Origin: Blattamonas nauphoetae
Taxonomy: Eukaryota > Preaxostyla > Oxymonadida
NCBI GenBank assembly: GCA_033064195.1
Contig: JARBJD010000089.1
Coordinates: forward strand, 1-64,000
Direction of reading: 5' to 3'
Length of the DNA: 64,000 nucleotides
Below the pieces are notes generated by a model. The model was not told the DNA's origin. It ran no database searches and saw only the letters and a program-made list of their open reading frames with translations. Numbering within the stretch: the first letter of the stretch is position 1; every line of letters begins with the position of its first letter. The position numbers and the translations under genes are program-made. Shown piece by piece: positions 1-8,262 of this stretch.

Positions 1-2
1 AA

Positions 3-178
3 CGTTCCTGTCACTTTAAGATCGCATATCCATTTTATCGAGGGAAGCTGGACACATACTACAATGTCTGCAATCCAAGAGTCAAAGTGGAAGCAGGCAG
101 CATTTTACTCATCCTCAGCACCAGATTTTAGCAGCAATACAACCATGGTGGGTATTACGATACAGTATTGGTAAAAGG
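3..178 (+). other. Tail of an upstream gene, possibly part of the viral element
   Basis: The first ~175 bases have protein-like composition on the plus strand (for example a stretch reading LDTYYNVCNPRVKVEAGS). This suggests the end of a gene that starts before the window. It ends shortly before the capsid-like gene on the same strand, so it may belong to the same element. I do not recognise the family. Bases 180-334 are AT-rich and look like a spacer or leader for the next gene. Confidence 0.25.
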
Positions 179-334
179 TTGAATTACCCTACCAAATGAC
201 ACATTGAAAGCGTTGCACAAGATTTAGAATCATGTAGGGGACAAAACAGTAAAGAAAATTATGATATTGTATTTTTATTTTTCTATAGTAGGAAATTATC
301 AGATCAAATCAATCCAAACCAACATCGACACTAA

Positions 335-1969
335 TTGAGCAAATCGAAGTCCAATCCTTACTTGCCAAACAATGGGATTCAGAGCCACACATTTATTCCA
401 TCAAGAAGTGCATCCAGAATCCACCTATGCCTTGCAGAATCGGAGATGAAGATTGAAGTTCCACTGTGTTATGATGGTCATGATGTGACTGAGTTTGCGA
501 AGAGTCATTTACGAATAGATCTAACGATCACTGTTCCGTGTATGGAGCAACCGACGACAGACAAGAACTACTACCCTAACATGCATGCAATGTTCTACGG
601 ATATAAGTCATCATCAGATGCAATTCGAGATATGAGACTCGTCGACAGTAAAGGAAACATCATTGACAATACACTCCAGAATAATCATGTTCACGAATCA
701 TTTCTGTATCACACTTTCAAGTCTTATGAAGAGAAAAACAACATGAAGCATTGCTACAGTCTTTTTGAAAATGTTCAGAGAATGGATCCAAGTGTTTGTG
801 GATGCTACTTTTCTCCAACTCCAAATACTGAAACAGTGTTCCCAATTACAATTCCTCTGGTTATTCCGTTTGTGAATTTGCTTCCACTGAGTACTTTTGA
901 TCAGTATCCAAATTCCATCTTTGGTAATTTACGTTTGAGATTTCATTTGACAACTGATTCACTTGTATATTGTCCGATTCGAGTACCCACAGTCATTCGA
1001 AAAGGACTTGAACGATACGTGGAGAAAGATCCAACAGGAAAATATACTACTCACAAATCTCATCACGCACTATTACAAGATGGAGAATTCACAAATGTGA
1101 CTCAAGAATTCACACAAATCGGAAATCCAGTTTATCAATATTATACATATTCAGATCCAGATCCAAGTACTGGAATTGTGCATACTACAGTTAAATCAAC
1201 CACTTCCACGGTTCTGAGTTCATCGGTGGACAAAGTCACTTCTATTTGCTACGGATATCAAATCACTGATGCAACGAAGCAATCCCTCTTCAACACGTAT
1301 TCAAAGACATTATACGTCTTGAAAGCAGAAAGAATTGACACACAATCATTTCAATCATCTGCAAATGCAATGGGAGTGAGATCAAACATCAGTATCAAAC
1401 TCAACAATCTCATGAATCTTATGTGCTTATTCCCCGATCGACCAAACGAGTGTACAGTCTTCAGAAATCCTCAATATGTTGGTCACTTCGAAATGCTAGG
1501 AAATAATTATCCCAATTTCCCAATGTCAACAAACTCACCAGAGTTCTATCAAATGATGATGGTGAACGGTGATTTCATTGGCTGTTCTGCAACACAAGAG
1601 TTTGAGAATTCCATTTGTGAACCTCGCAACTACGTCTATGGTGGAAAGGAGAGCAGGAAACTGAGACCATCAACAGATGCAACTTCATTCACATTTATGG
1701 TTCCAACAGATCGAAGTGAAATTGCTGGTGGAGAAGAAGGCATATCGACAGCAGAATCAGTGAACATTGTCTTCAGAGGAACCCCAATCAAACAAGGCGA
1801 ACCTGATCCATATTTCACATCAACTCCAGAAGGACCTCCTCCGCCGATTCTAGCATTGCATCAAGCATCATATTGGCTGTTCTGGATTGAGAATGGACAA
1901 CCACGAGTGCGATATGTCATTGATCGCCGACCCCAGGAAGCATATGAAGAAGTGAAGAGAGGATACTAA
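335..1969 (+). CDS. Probable major capsid protein (double jelly-roll type) of the Polinton-like element
   Basis: The open frame is about 544 codons and the first ATG in it is at 446, so the start is uncertain. Length and layout fit Polinton/adintovirus major capsid proteins: beta-rich throughout, with a central hydrophobic hinge (around residues 170-215, ITIPLVIPFVNLLPLSTF then LRLRFHLTTDS) where two jelly rolls would meet. The second half has a run resembling capsid loop regions (FRNPQYVGHFEMLGNNYPNF). The C-terminus is charged and proline-rich (GPPPPILAL). The small gene at 2001 follows on the same strand after about 30 bp, as in a late viral transcription block. The assignment rests on fold-level resemblance only. 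It could instead be another structural protein of the same element. Confidence 0.5.
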   Translation: MSKSKSNPYLPNNGIQSHTFIPSRSASRIHLCLAESEMKIEVPLCYDGHDVTEFAKSHLRIDLTITVPCMEQPTTDKNYYPNMHAMFYGYKSSSDAIRDMRLVDSKGNIIDNTLQNNHVHESFLYHTFKSYEEKNNMKHCYSLFENVQRMDPSVCGCYFSPTPNTETVFPITIPLVIPFVNLLPLSTFDQYPNSIFGNLRLRFHLTTDSLVYCPIRVPTVIRKGLERYVEKDPTGKYTTHKSHHALLQDGEFTNVTQEFTQIGNPVYQYYTYSDPDPSTGIVHTTVKSTTSTVLSSSVDKVTSICYGYQITDATKQSLFNTYSKTLYVLKAERIDTQSFQSSANAMGVRSNISIKLNNLMNLMCLFPDRPNECTVFRNPQYVGHFEMLGNNYPNFPMSTNSPEFYQMMMVNGDFIGCSATQEFENSICEPRNYVYGGKESRKLRPSTDATSFTFMVPTDRSEIAGGEEGISTAESVNIVFRGTPIKQGEPDPYFTSTPEGPPPPILALHQASYWLFWIENGQPRVRYVIDRRPQEAYEEVKRGY

Positions 1970-2000
1970 ATTGAATATTTTATTTTTGTAGAAATCACAA

Positions 2001-2411
2001 ATGGTCAAGCGTTACTTCTCAATTCAGAATTCTCACACTGCTCAACTCCCTCCTGATTTTACCAATTCAAGAAAACAAAAATACATCTACTTTCTTGACT
2101 GCAAACTCATCCATGTGAAAGAAGAGATTAGTGATGCATCGACAGTCATTTCAAAAGATGTACCGCAGCACATAACAATCCATGGTGATTGGATCCAGAC
2201 TGATGCATTCAATGATTCATATGTTGCTTTCTGCAATGAACAGATTGCGAAGCGAAAGAAGTGGGAATTAACTACTCGACAATCTATTGTGAAGATCTGG
2301 TTCAAAGACAGTTCTGGTGAGTCAATCGAGATGGAAACATCAGAGACAATCAATGGAAAAATAATAAAAGAGTACTATGAATTCCTTGTTGATCTCATGT
2401 TGGAATACTAA
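2001..2411 (+). CDS. Small conserved-looking protein downstream of the capsid gene
   Basis: This is a 136-aa protein with a clean ATG start, placed 31 bp after the capsid-like gene on the same strand. Its end overlaps the end of the convergent fibre-like gene (2395) by about 17 bp. It has no signal peptide or membrane segment. It is mixed alpha/beta, with aromatic-rich strands (KYIYFLDCKLIHVKEE) and a charged C-terminal helix. Position right after the capsid gene is where Polinton-type elements often carry a minor capsid (penton) or accessory virion gene, but 136 aa is short for a penton. I do not recognise the family, so the function is unassigned. Confidence 0.45.
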   Translation: MVKRYFSIQNSHTAQLPPDFTNSRKQKYIYFLDCKLIHVKEEISDASTVISKDVPQHITIHGDWIQTDAFNDSYVAFCNEQIAKRKKWELTTRQSIVKIWFKDSSGESIEMETSETINGKIIKEYYEFLVDLMLEY

Positions 2412-3333
2412 GCAGTGTATTATATTTTTGGATCAGTTCATTGATGAGTGTCTGTTGTTGTCCGACAATTGAACATAATTCCTGAATGGCTTTGATACAA
2501 AAACAGGAGAGTTCTGCATACTCAACTTGAAGACAATCTGGATTGGAATCATTCACAACTTCAGGGAATATCTCTTGGATCTGTTGTGCAATCACACCAA
2601 TGTGTTTCTTCTCACTTTCCTTCTTCAAGCATTCACATTTCTCTTTGCAATTCTTCAAGTGTTCTTCATCTGTCTCATTCTCTATTTGCTTTGTGACTTT
2701 GCTGATCTTCGAGTCGAATGTGTTGAACTGATACTGCACAATTTCGACTTTATTCAATTGTTCAAGAACATTAGGGTATGGAACAATATTCCTTTTGACT
2801 CTTCTGTCTGAAAGCTGAGAAAAACTTCCAGTTGATGATATTGAAAACACTCCTGAACCAGTATCCTCATCGTAGTAATACAATGCTGGTGTATCACAGG
2901 GAGACCACATTACGATGCCATCACCATTGAACTGAATTCCAGATGTTTCTGCAATCGATTGCGAAATTGAAATACCAGACTTAAATGTTGAAGCCGGATA
3001 TGTTCCAGGATACTTCGGAAGTGATCCCTCTGATATATTCCACTTCGCTCCATTAACATTTATCAATCCCCCAATTGTTGGTGTTGCAATACCAGCTGAA
3101 CAAGTGATTGATCCATTTGTTGAAACGACGTTTTGGATTGATGATATTGCTGTCTTGTGTGCTTCAGTTGTCTTCTTTAGTGTGTCGACTTCTTCCTGAT
3201 TCGTTTCTAATTCCGTCTGTAGTGAGTGAATGACTGCTGCATTCTCAGTGATCGTCGAAAGATTATGATCAATCATTTTCTCAATCATTTGTGAATTGTA
3301 TTTTTGTCGATTCATTTTTGGTTGCTCTTTCAT
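2395..3333 (-). CDS. Fibre-like protein with C-terminal S74 intramolecular chaperone domain
   Basis: From the first ATG (3333) the protein is about 312 aa. Residues ~10-70 form a predicted coiled coil (ITENAAVIHSLQTELETNQE...). A middle section is rich in Gly/Ser/Thr and beta-like (~75-170). The C-terminal ~140 residues match the S74 / endosialidase intramolecular chaperone: a SDRRVKRNI motif carrying the self-cleavage Ser and Lys, then a helical hairpin, GVIAQQIQEIFPEVV, and a last helix containing YAELS...AIQEL. In phage tail spikes, giant viruses and the host factor MYRF this domain trimerises the protein and then cuts itself off. A receptor-binding fibre or spike is the natural reading here. 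The gene converges on the small plus-strand gene. Confidence 0.75.
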   Translation of the reverse strand: MKEQPKMNRQKYNSQMIEKMIDHNLSTITENAAVIHSLQTELETNQEEVDTLKKTTEAHKTAISSIQNVVSTNGSITCSAGIATPTIGGLINVNGAKWNISEGSLPKYPGTYPASTFKSGISISQSIAETSGIQFNGDGIVMWSPCDTPALYYYDEDTGSGVFSISSTGSFSQLSDRRVKRNIVPYPNVLEQLNKVEIVQYQFNTFDSKISKVTKQIENETDEEHLKNCKEKCECLKKESEKKHIGVIAQQIQEIFPEVVNDSNPDCLQVEYAELSCFCIKAIQELCSIVGQQQTLINELIQKYNTLLSIPT

Positions 3334-3397
3334 TGAAATTAAAAAAGACAAAAATTGCCGTTGAGTAGTTCCTGTTCATGTTCGTGTGAGTTTCCTA

Positions 3398-3680
3398 TGG
3401 ACACCCCGATACCCCTTTGGGGACGATCTATCTCAATCCTTCTCAATGACTGCTACGCTCTCGCAGAGAATAGCGAATTCCTTGAAGGGATAAGTCTTGG
3501 GTGGGCATGATTTACTGTCAAATTCTTGGAAAAGAATCTGAAGCCAACATGAACCCCGGGGACAATCTTTCGATCATCCGTCTCCAATCCAACCTTCAAT
3601 TCGTTCTACGCATCAGTCACGAAGGCACCATTTTGCCTGAGTATCTTGGAACGTTACGTCGAGGTCTCAAACTTGCACTA
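3398..3680 (+). repeat. Three-copy ~250-bp repeat, copy 1
   Basis: Copy 1 starts at GACACCCCGATACCCCTTTG and ends near TTACGTCGAGG. It shares with the copies at about 4,345 and 4,686 the blocks CAATGACTACTGC-like, GCGAATTCCTTGAAGGG, AACATGAACCCCGGGG and the final ~95 bp. In that last block the differences between copies fall mostly at third codon positions of one frame (LQFVLRISHEGTILPEY), which suggests descent from a coding sequence. It lies between the fibre gene and the small minus-strand gene. Confidence 0.7.
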
Positions 3681-3694
3681 TCTGGACCTACTCT

Positions 3695-4102
3695 TCATAT
3701 GCAAAATAAAAAGTTCAAATAAAAAAAATCAGCGCTAATTTTGTAAACACCAGAAACACACCAAAGTCTTCTCAGATGGAACAGCACCTGCTTGTACTCA
3801 CCAACGAGCTCACAGTTGTACTTCCTCAGTTCATTCTCAACAAACGATTGAGTGTAGTGTCGACGTTGTGACATGTGTGGTCTGTTCCCTTGATTCCACA
3901 ACTTTGGTTTTATCCTCCACTCAACACCTTCATGAACATAGATGACTGGGATGTTATGTCTGACATACTCAGAGACAAGTTCACAGTTCTCTTCTTTCAT
4001 TGACTGAATCAAAGCTTGCTTGGCATCTGTTCGACGTTTTTCGCTCCCCTTTGGAGGGTTCGAAGTCTTTAGCGAGACATATGTAGTATTCACTGTTGTC
4101 AT
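3695..4102 (-). CDS. Small basic protein of unknown function in the Polinton-like element
   Basis: The open frame is 135 codons with an ATG at 4102. The product is basic, with no signal peptide. It contains two tandem, similar-looking segments: ENCELVSEYVRHNIPVIYVH near residue 40 and KYNCELVGEYKQ near residue 95. These hint at an internal duplication of a ~55-residue unit. It sits upstream of the fibre gene on the same strand with the three-copy repeat between them, and a decayed relative lies at 6,925-7,100. I do not recognise the family. A DNA-binding or virion accessory protein is possible, but nothing in the sequence proves it. Confidence 0.4.
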   Translation of the reverse strand: MTTVNTTYVSLKTSNPPKGSEKRRTDAKQALIQSMKEENCELVSEYVRHNIPVIYVHEGVEWRIKPKLWNQGNRPHMSQRRHYTQSFVENELRKYNCELVGEYKQVLFHLRRLWCVSGVYKISADFFYLNFLFCI

Positions 4103-4199
4103 TTAATACAAATTAAAACAATCAAAAAAATAAAAAACATAAATGAAATGTGAAGTGAGGTGTTGAGAGTTTTTTATTTTTTGTTCCTTGTTGTGCCAG

Positions 4200-4340
4200 C
4201 TTTCATTTTGCTTCTTTCTTTTTTGTTTCTTTCTTCTTTGTTTCATTTTTTCATTCATTCATTCATTCAATTCATTCTTTCATTTTTCAATCATTCAATC
4301 ATTCATCATTCAATTTTTCAAGTTTGTATGATTGTACCAT
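4200..4340 (+). repeat. Short-period ATTC/TTC low-complexity tract
   Basis: This is a run of CATTCATTCATTCATTCAATTC-type units followed by TTTCAATCATTCAATCATTC. A related, shorter tract recurs at about 4,600-4,660 before copy 3 of the ~250-bp repeat. Copies 2 and 3 are therefore part of a larger ~340-bp tandem unit. No coding potential. Confidence 0.7.
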
Positions 4341-4344
4341 GAGA

Positions 4345-4590
4345 CAACCCGATACTCCTTTGGGGATCAATCTATCATGATCCTACTCAATGACTACTGC
4401 TGGCGAATTCCTTGAAGGGTTAAGTCTTGGGTGGGCATGATTTACGGGCACATCTAAGTGCGGCCAACATGAACCCCGGGGCGGATTCCTAGAAATCCAC
4501 CGTCTCCAATTCAACCTTCAATTCGTTCTACGCATTAGTCACGAGGGCACCATTTTGCCTGAGTATCAAGGGAAATTACGTCGAGGTATC
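4345..4590 (+). repeat. Three-copy ~250-bp repeat, copy 2
   Basis: This copy has the same order of blocks as copy 1: CAACCCGATACTCCTTTGGGG, GCGAATTCCTTGAAGGG, AACATGAACCCCGGGG and CAATTCGTTCTACGCATTAG. It ends at TTACGTCGAGG and is followed by a ttcatcattcaa tract leading directly into copy 3. Confidence 0.75.
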
Positions 4591-4685
4591 ATTTTTCAAC
4601 TTGAAATTCAATCATTCATCATTCAAGCCTTCATCGATCAATCGTTCATCATTTCCTTTATCAAGTTTTTGTATGATTGTACCGT

Positions 4686-4935
4686 AGGACAACCCGATAC
4701 TCCTTTGGGGATCACTCTATCATGATCCTACTCAATGACTACTGCTGGCGAATTCCTTGAAGGGCTAAGGTATTGGGGGGCATGATTTACGGTCACATTC
4801 AAGTGATGCCCACAGTGAACCCCCGGGGACAGCCTCCCAGCTCGTCCCGCTCCAATCCAACCTTCAATTCGTTCTACGCATTAGCCACGAGGGCACCATT
4901 TTGCCTGAGTATCAAGGGAAATTACGTCGAGGTTT
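4686..4935 (+). repeat. Three-copy ~250-bp repeat, copy 3
   Basis: This copy is nearly identical to copy 2 in its outer thirds and more diverged in its middle. It begins about 342 bp after copy 2, so the two form a tandem pair. It is followed by 180 bp of GAATTTTT low-complexity DNA. Confidence 0.75.
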
Positions 4936-4939
4936 CATA

Positions 4940-5120
4940 CTTCAACTTTTTTGGAAATTTTGAATTTTTGAATTTTTGAATTTTTGAATTTTTTGAATTT
5001 TTGAATTTTTTGAAATTTTCCAAAGTATTTTTTTTTGAAATTTTTTTTTGAATTTTTGAATTTTTTTTAAATTTTTGAAATTGTTTTGGCATTTTGAAAC
5101 TTTTTCATTTTTTTTTGAAA
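4940..5120. repeat. AT-rich GAATTTTT low-complexity tract
   Basis: About 180 bp of near-tandem GAATTTTT/GAATTTTTT units that degrade to poly-T/A. No gene is seen. It lies immediately 3' of the minus-strand tRNA-like head at 5,128-5,207 and may be the tail of that element. Confidence 0.8.
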
Positions 5121-5127
5121 TTAAGAT

Positions 5128-5207
5128 TGCCCCTCGCCTGAATCGAACCACCCCCTAGAAACGGGTGGACACTGGAACATACCCACTGAGCTACTAGCTC
5201 CTGAAAA
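5128..5207 (-). repeat. tRNA-like sequence (degenerate; SINE head or pseudo-tRNA)
   Basis: Read on the minus strand it has a good A box (TAGCTCAGTGGGTA) and B box (GGTTCGATTC) with tRNA-like spacing. The T stem and acceptor stem do not pair, and the D stem is poor. It is therefore not a believable functional tRNA. A pol III-derived repeat head or tRNA pseudogene fits better. Confidence 0.55.
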
Positions 5208-5280
5208 TGTTAGTTTCGACCTGTGCTTTATATCTCGAATGTTCAGATCTGCTATATATTCCTTTTATCGTCTACCTATC

Positions 5281-5505
5281 TACCCTCGTTAAAAAGCATG
5301 ACTTTATCACGGGAACGACTTTTTTACCCTCGTTAAAAAGCACGACTTTTTCTCGTCAGCGATTTTTTCAAAATTAGTTAGATTTTCCTTTTTAACTTTT
5401 TACCCCCGATTAAAAGCATGCCTTTTTCACGGGAGCGATCTGCTAAATCTTAATTCTTGGCCACTTGTTACCCTCGAGTAAAAGCATGACTTTTTCACGG
5501 GAGCA
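5281..5505 (+). repeat. Four-copy ~40-bp direct repeat
   Basis: Four copies start near 5281, 5325, 5401 and 5469. The consensus is TACCCTCGTTAAAAGCATG followed by ACTTTTTCACGGGAGCGA. Spacing is irregular (44, 76, 68 bp). Flanking copies of a CTGCTATATATT-like string sit at about 5,250 and 5,512. No reading frame is shared between units. The function is unknown. Confidence 0.75.
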
Positions 5506-5610
5506 TTTTTTGCTATATATTGAATTTATTGACAAAGTTTTCAAATTTTAAATCTGCTATAGTGTCTTTTTTTCGGGTATAAAGTTTCTGATTTTCCGGG
5601 ATAATTTCAG

Positions 5611-5890
5611 GACCGGATAGTCTAGTGGTAATGGTGAGTGCACGCACTACTACTACTAAGCTGAAGGTCCTAGGTTCAATTCCTGGCGGAAGCATTTAAT
5701 TTTACATATCACTGCCCTTTGGCATGGTCTAGGCCCTTGGCAAGACCAACGTACGTCTCCGGAACTCAAACCGATAAAAATGAGTTCCGATGCCGGTCTA
5801 AAAGGGACCGATGAGAAGGGTCGCAACCTTCGGAACCTTGAAAAAATACACCAGCTTCCGCCAAAATCAAGGTTTTTGCATTTTTGAAAA
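5611..5890 (+). repeat. tRNA-headed SINE-like element, copy A
   Basis: The head (5,611-5,694) has an A box (TAGTCTAGTGGTAATGG), an expanded CTA triplet run, and a B box inside a well-paired T arm (CTAGG TTCAATT CCTGG). The 5' acceptor strand does not match the 3' acceptor strand. Instead the 3' strand TGGCGGAAGC (5,684-5,693) is perfectly complementary to GCTTCCGCCA at 5,854-5,863. The body contains a 9-bp hairpin (CGGAACTCA/TGAGTTCCG, 5,760-5,789) and a GGGTCGCAACC hairpin also seen in copy B. It ends at AAGGTTTTTGCATTTTT, a pol III-type T run. Confidence 0.6.
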
Positions 5891-6059
5891 TTTTTGAAAT
5901 TTTGCTTCCAACTTGAAAGTTTGAAGTAACTGAAACCTGGAAGAGAATATTTCTCTAAGTTTGACAACTTTCTGAAATGAAAATGACTTTTACTTCAAGT
6001 ATTTTCTGAATTGTCAATCGGCATGGAGAAAAAGCTATAGAAGTGGTGTCTTTGCCAAC

Positions 6060-7110
6060 GTGGTTCTACTTTCGCCTTCTATACTACTGATAATTCCTGA
6101 ATTGCTTTCACGCAGAAGCAAGAGAGTTCAGCATAATCAACTTGAAGGCAATCTGGATTGGAATCATTCACGACTTCAGGAAAGATCTCTTGGATCTGTT
6201 GTGCGATCACACCAATGTGTTTCTTCTCACTTTCCTTCTTCAGACATTCATATTTCTCTTTGCAGTTCTTCAAGTGTTCTACATCTGTCTCGTTCTCTAT
6301 TTGATTGGTCACTTTATTGATCTTCGAGTCGAATGTGTTAAATTGGTAGCGAACAATTTCGACTTTATTCAGTTGCTCAAGAACATCAGGGTACGGTTCA
6401 ATATTTCTTTTCACTCTTCTGTCTGATAGCTGAGAAAAACTTCCTGTTGTCGATATTGAAAACACTCCTGAACCAGTGTCCTCATCGTAGTACTAGATTG
6501 CTGGTCTGTCACAGGGAGACCACATTACGATGCCATCACCATTGAACTGAATTCCTGAAGTTTCTGAAATTGATTGTGAAATGGAAAGACCAGAAAAGAA
6601 TGTGGATGACGGATATGTTCCAGGATACTTCGGAAGTGATCCCTCTGATATATAACAATTCGCTCCATTCACATAAATCAATCCTCCAATTGTTGGTGTT
6701 GCAATACCAGCTGAACAAGTGATTGATCCATTTGTGCTCACCACTTTTTGGATTGAAGATATCGCTGTCTTGTGTGCTTCTGTTGTCTTCTAAAGTGATT
6801 CAATCACTGCCGAATTCTCGTTGGTTGTTGAGAGATTATGATCAATCATTTTCTCAATCATTTGTGAATTGTATTTTTGTCGATTCATTTTGGTTTGCTC
6901 TTTCATTGAAATTAAAAATCTTGATTCCCTCATGAACATACGTCACCGGTACATTATTTCTGACATACTCAGAGACGAGTGAACAGTTCTCTTCTTTCAT
7001 TGATTCAATTCATGCTTGTTCTGAACATACTCGACGTCTTTCGCTCCACTTCGGAGTGTTCGAAGTCTCTGACGAGACCTTGTACATCGCAGTTGGATTC
7101 ATTTAATTCA
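6060..7110 (-). pseudogene. Second, decayed copy of the fibre gene and small-gene block
   Basis: This region has the same order and strand as 2,395-4,102. First comes an S74-domain fibre protein (SDRRVKRNIEPYPDVLEQLN..., GVIAQQIQEIFPEVV), then a remnant of the small basic gene at about 6,925-7,100. The copy is clearly homologous to the left block and is broken, with a handful of breaks across the block. It indicates either an internal duplication or two related elements side by side. Confidence 0.75.
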
Positions 7111-7160
7111 AATTAAAAAATTCAACAATAAAAAACAACAACGAGTTTTATTTCTGTTGA

Positions 7161-7639
7161 TCATTCTGGAGCATCCAATTTGGTACTTTTCTTTTCACGT
7201 ACTTCATCCAGATTTCGGCACAGATTGGTCGATAATATTCGAACGATTCTGGTTTCATCTTCAAGAAACTTTGAGGTTTTGCTCTCAACATGTTCTTCAC
7301 CATTTGACTGATCTGTTCTTTCGATAGTCTGACTTATAACTCCTCCGATGCACAGGAAAGTTTTCTGACGTCTGCGATTTGACAGATCAGTTGAGGTTGG
7401 TTTCGTCGCCATTTCTTTGTGTCATAGTTCATCCAAGTTGGATTATCGACATCAACATATTTGTGGAATGATTGTTTTAAAGTTTTTAAATTGACAATCA
7501 GTTCTGGTTTCCACAATCCTAATTTCATGAGAAATAAGTGATTCTGACAAAGGAAATTCATTATATCACTGTCCTTTCGATTGGGATTAGTGTATTCTAA
7601 AATTTGTTCAAGTTCTTCGATGAGTTCTAGCTGTGTCAT
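7161..7639 (-). pseudogene. Remnant of a further small gene of the Polinton-like element
   Basis: The minus-strand protein-like segment begins MTQLELIEELEQILEY and contains WMNYDTKKWRRNQP-like basic, tryptophan-containing stretches. It appears broken (about one break). It follows the duplicated block on the same strand, so it probably belongs to the same transcription unit. Family unrecognised. Confidence 0.35.
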
Positions 7640-8042
7640 TTAGTACAAAATAAAAAATTCGAAAAATAAAAAATCTCCTTTTTTTTAAAAAAGTGAAATT
7701 TCTCCATAACTACTGATCCGATTTCAATAATTCTTGCACCAATCGAAAGAGCGTGTCGGATATGACCTTCGATGAGAGTTTAATCACAATTGGAGAACAT
7801 CGATTTTTCTTCATTTTTCCTTGTCACCAAAAAAAATGATATATGGCAAAAATCAAAATTGTTCAAAAATTTTTGGAAAATCGTTTTTGTATCATGTTTG
7901 ACATCCATTCTGTGAAATTTGAAGTTGATTTGACGAGCAGCTACTGTTTTCAAAACTTGATTTTGAAGTGTCCCGTAACTTTTTAAAAAACGTCATTAAA
8001 ACCCCTCTACACAGATATATAGCCGGGGTACATCCTCGGAAA
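7640..8042. other. AT-rich non-coding spacer
   Basis: About 400 bp with poly-T/poly-A runs and no credible gene. It separates the last recognisable viral remnant from the second tRNA-headed repeat. The stretch around 7,700-7,800 has somewhat higher complexity, but no open frame longer than about 60 codons. Confidence 0.6.
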
Positions 8043-8262
8043 ATTAGGGACGAGTAGTCGAGTGGTAAGTGCACGTACCACTAGGCTAGGAGTCCCAGGT
8101 TCGAACCCCGGAGGAAGCAATAATTTGTCCGACGTCGGAATGCAAAAAATGAGATACATGTCAGAAACAGGGATCGCAACCCTGGGCCTTAGGGACTTGC
8201 CAACACACCAGGCAATAAAAACCACCAGCTTCCTCCCTCCCTAAGGTTTTGCACTTTTTTTG
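8043..8262 (+). repeat. tRNA-headed SINE-like element, copy B
   Basis: The head has an A box (TAGTCGAGTGGTAAGTG) and a strong B box (GGTTCGAACCCC) with canonical tRNA spacing. As in copy A, the 3' acceptor strand GGAGGAAGC (8,110-8,118) has no partner at the 5' side. It is perfectly complementary to GCTTCCTCC at 8,228-8,236. The body shares the GGATCGCAACCC hairpin and the CACCAGCTTCC...AAGGTTTTGCA end with copy A, but is otherwise diverged and shorter. Confidence 0.6.

Larger units (their letters stand above)
1..7640. mobile_element. Polinton-like (Maverick-type) viral element, fossil
   Basis: This region carries a probable double-jelly-roll capsid protein and a small companion gene on the plus strand. 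On the minus strand are a fibre-like protein with an S74 chaperone domain and small genes of unknown role. A second, decayed copy of the fibre/small-gene block follows at about 6,060-7,100. The window starts inside the element, and I see no protein-primed DNA polymerase, integrase or terminal inverted repeat, so the left end and much of the core lie outside or are lost. The element is broken, with several breaks concentrated in the duplicated right block. The left block (335-3,333) looks well preserved, so the copy may be fairly young. The Polinton assignment is inferred from capsid-like and fibre-like parts. A related large DNA virus insertion is the alternative. Confidence 0.55.

Noticed and set aside
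5128-5207. Functional tRNA gene on the minus strand
   Set aside because: A and B boxes are present, but T, D and acceptor stems do not pair.
5281-5505. CRISPR array
   Set aside because: Repeats are imperfect, spacers are irregular and the context is eukaryotic.
8043-8118. Functional tRNA gene on the plus strand
   Set aside because: Spacing and boxes are good, but the 5' acceptor strand does not pair with the 3' strand and no convincing anticodon loop can be drawn.
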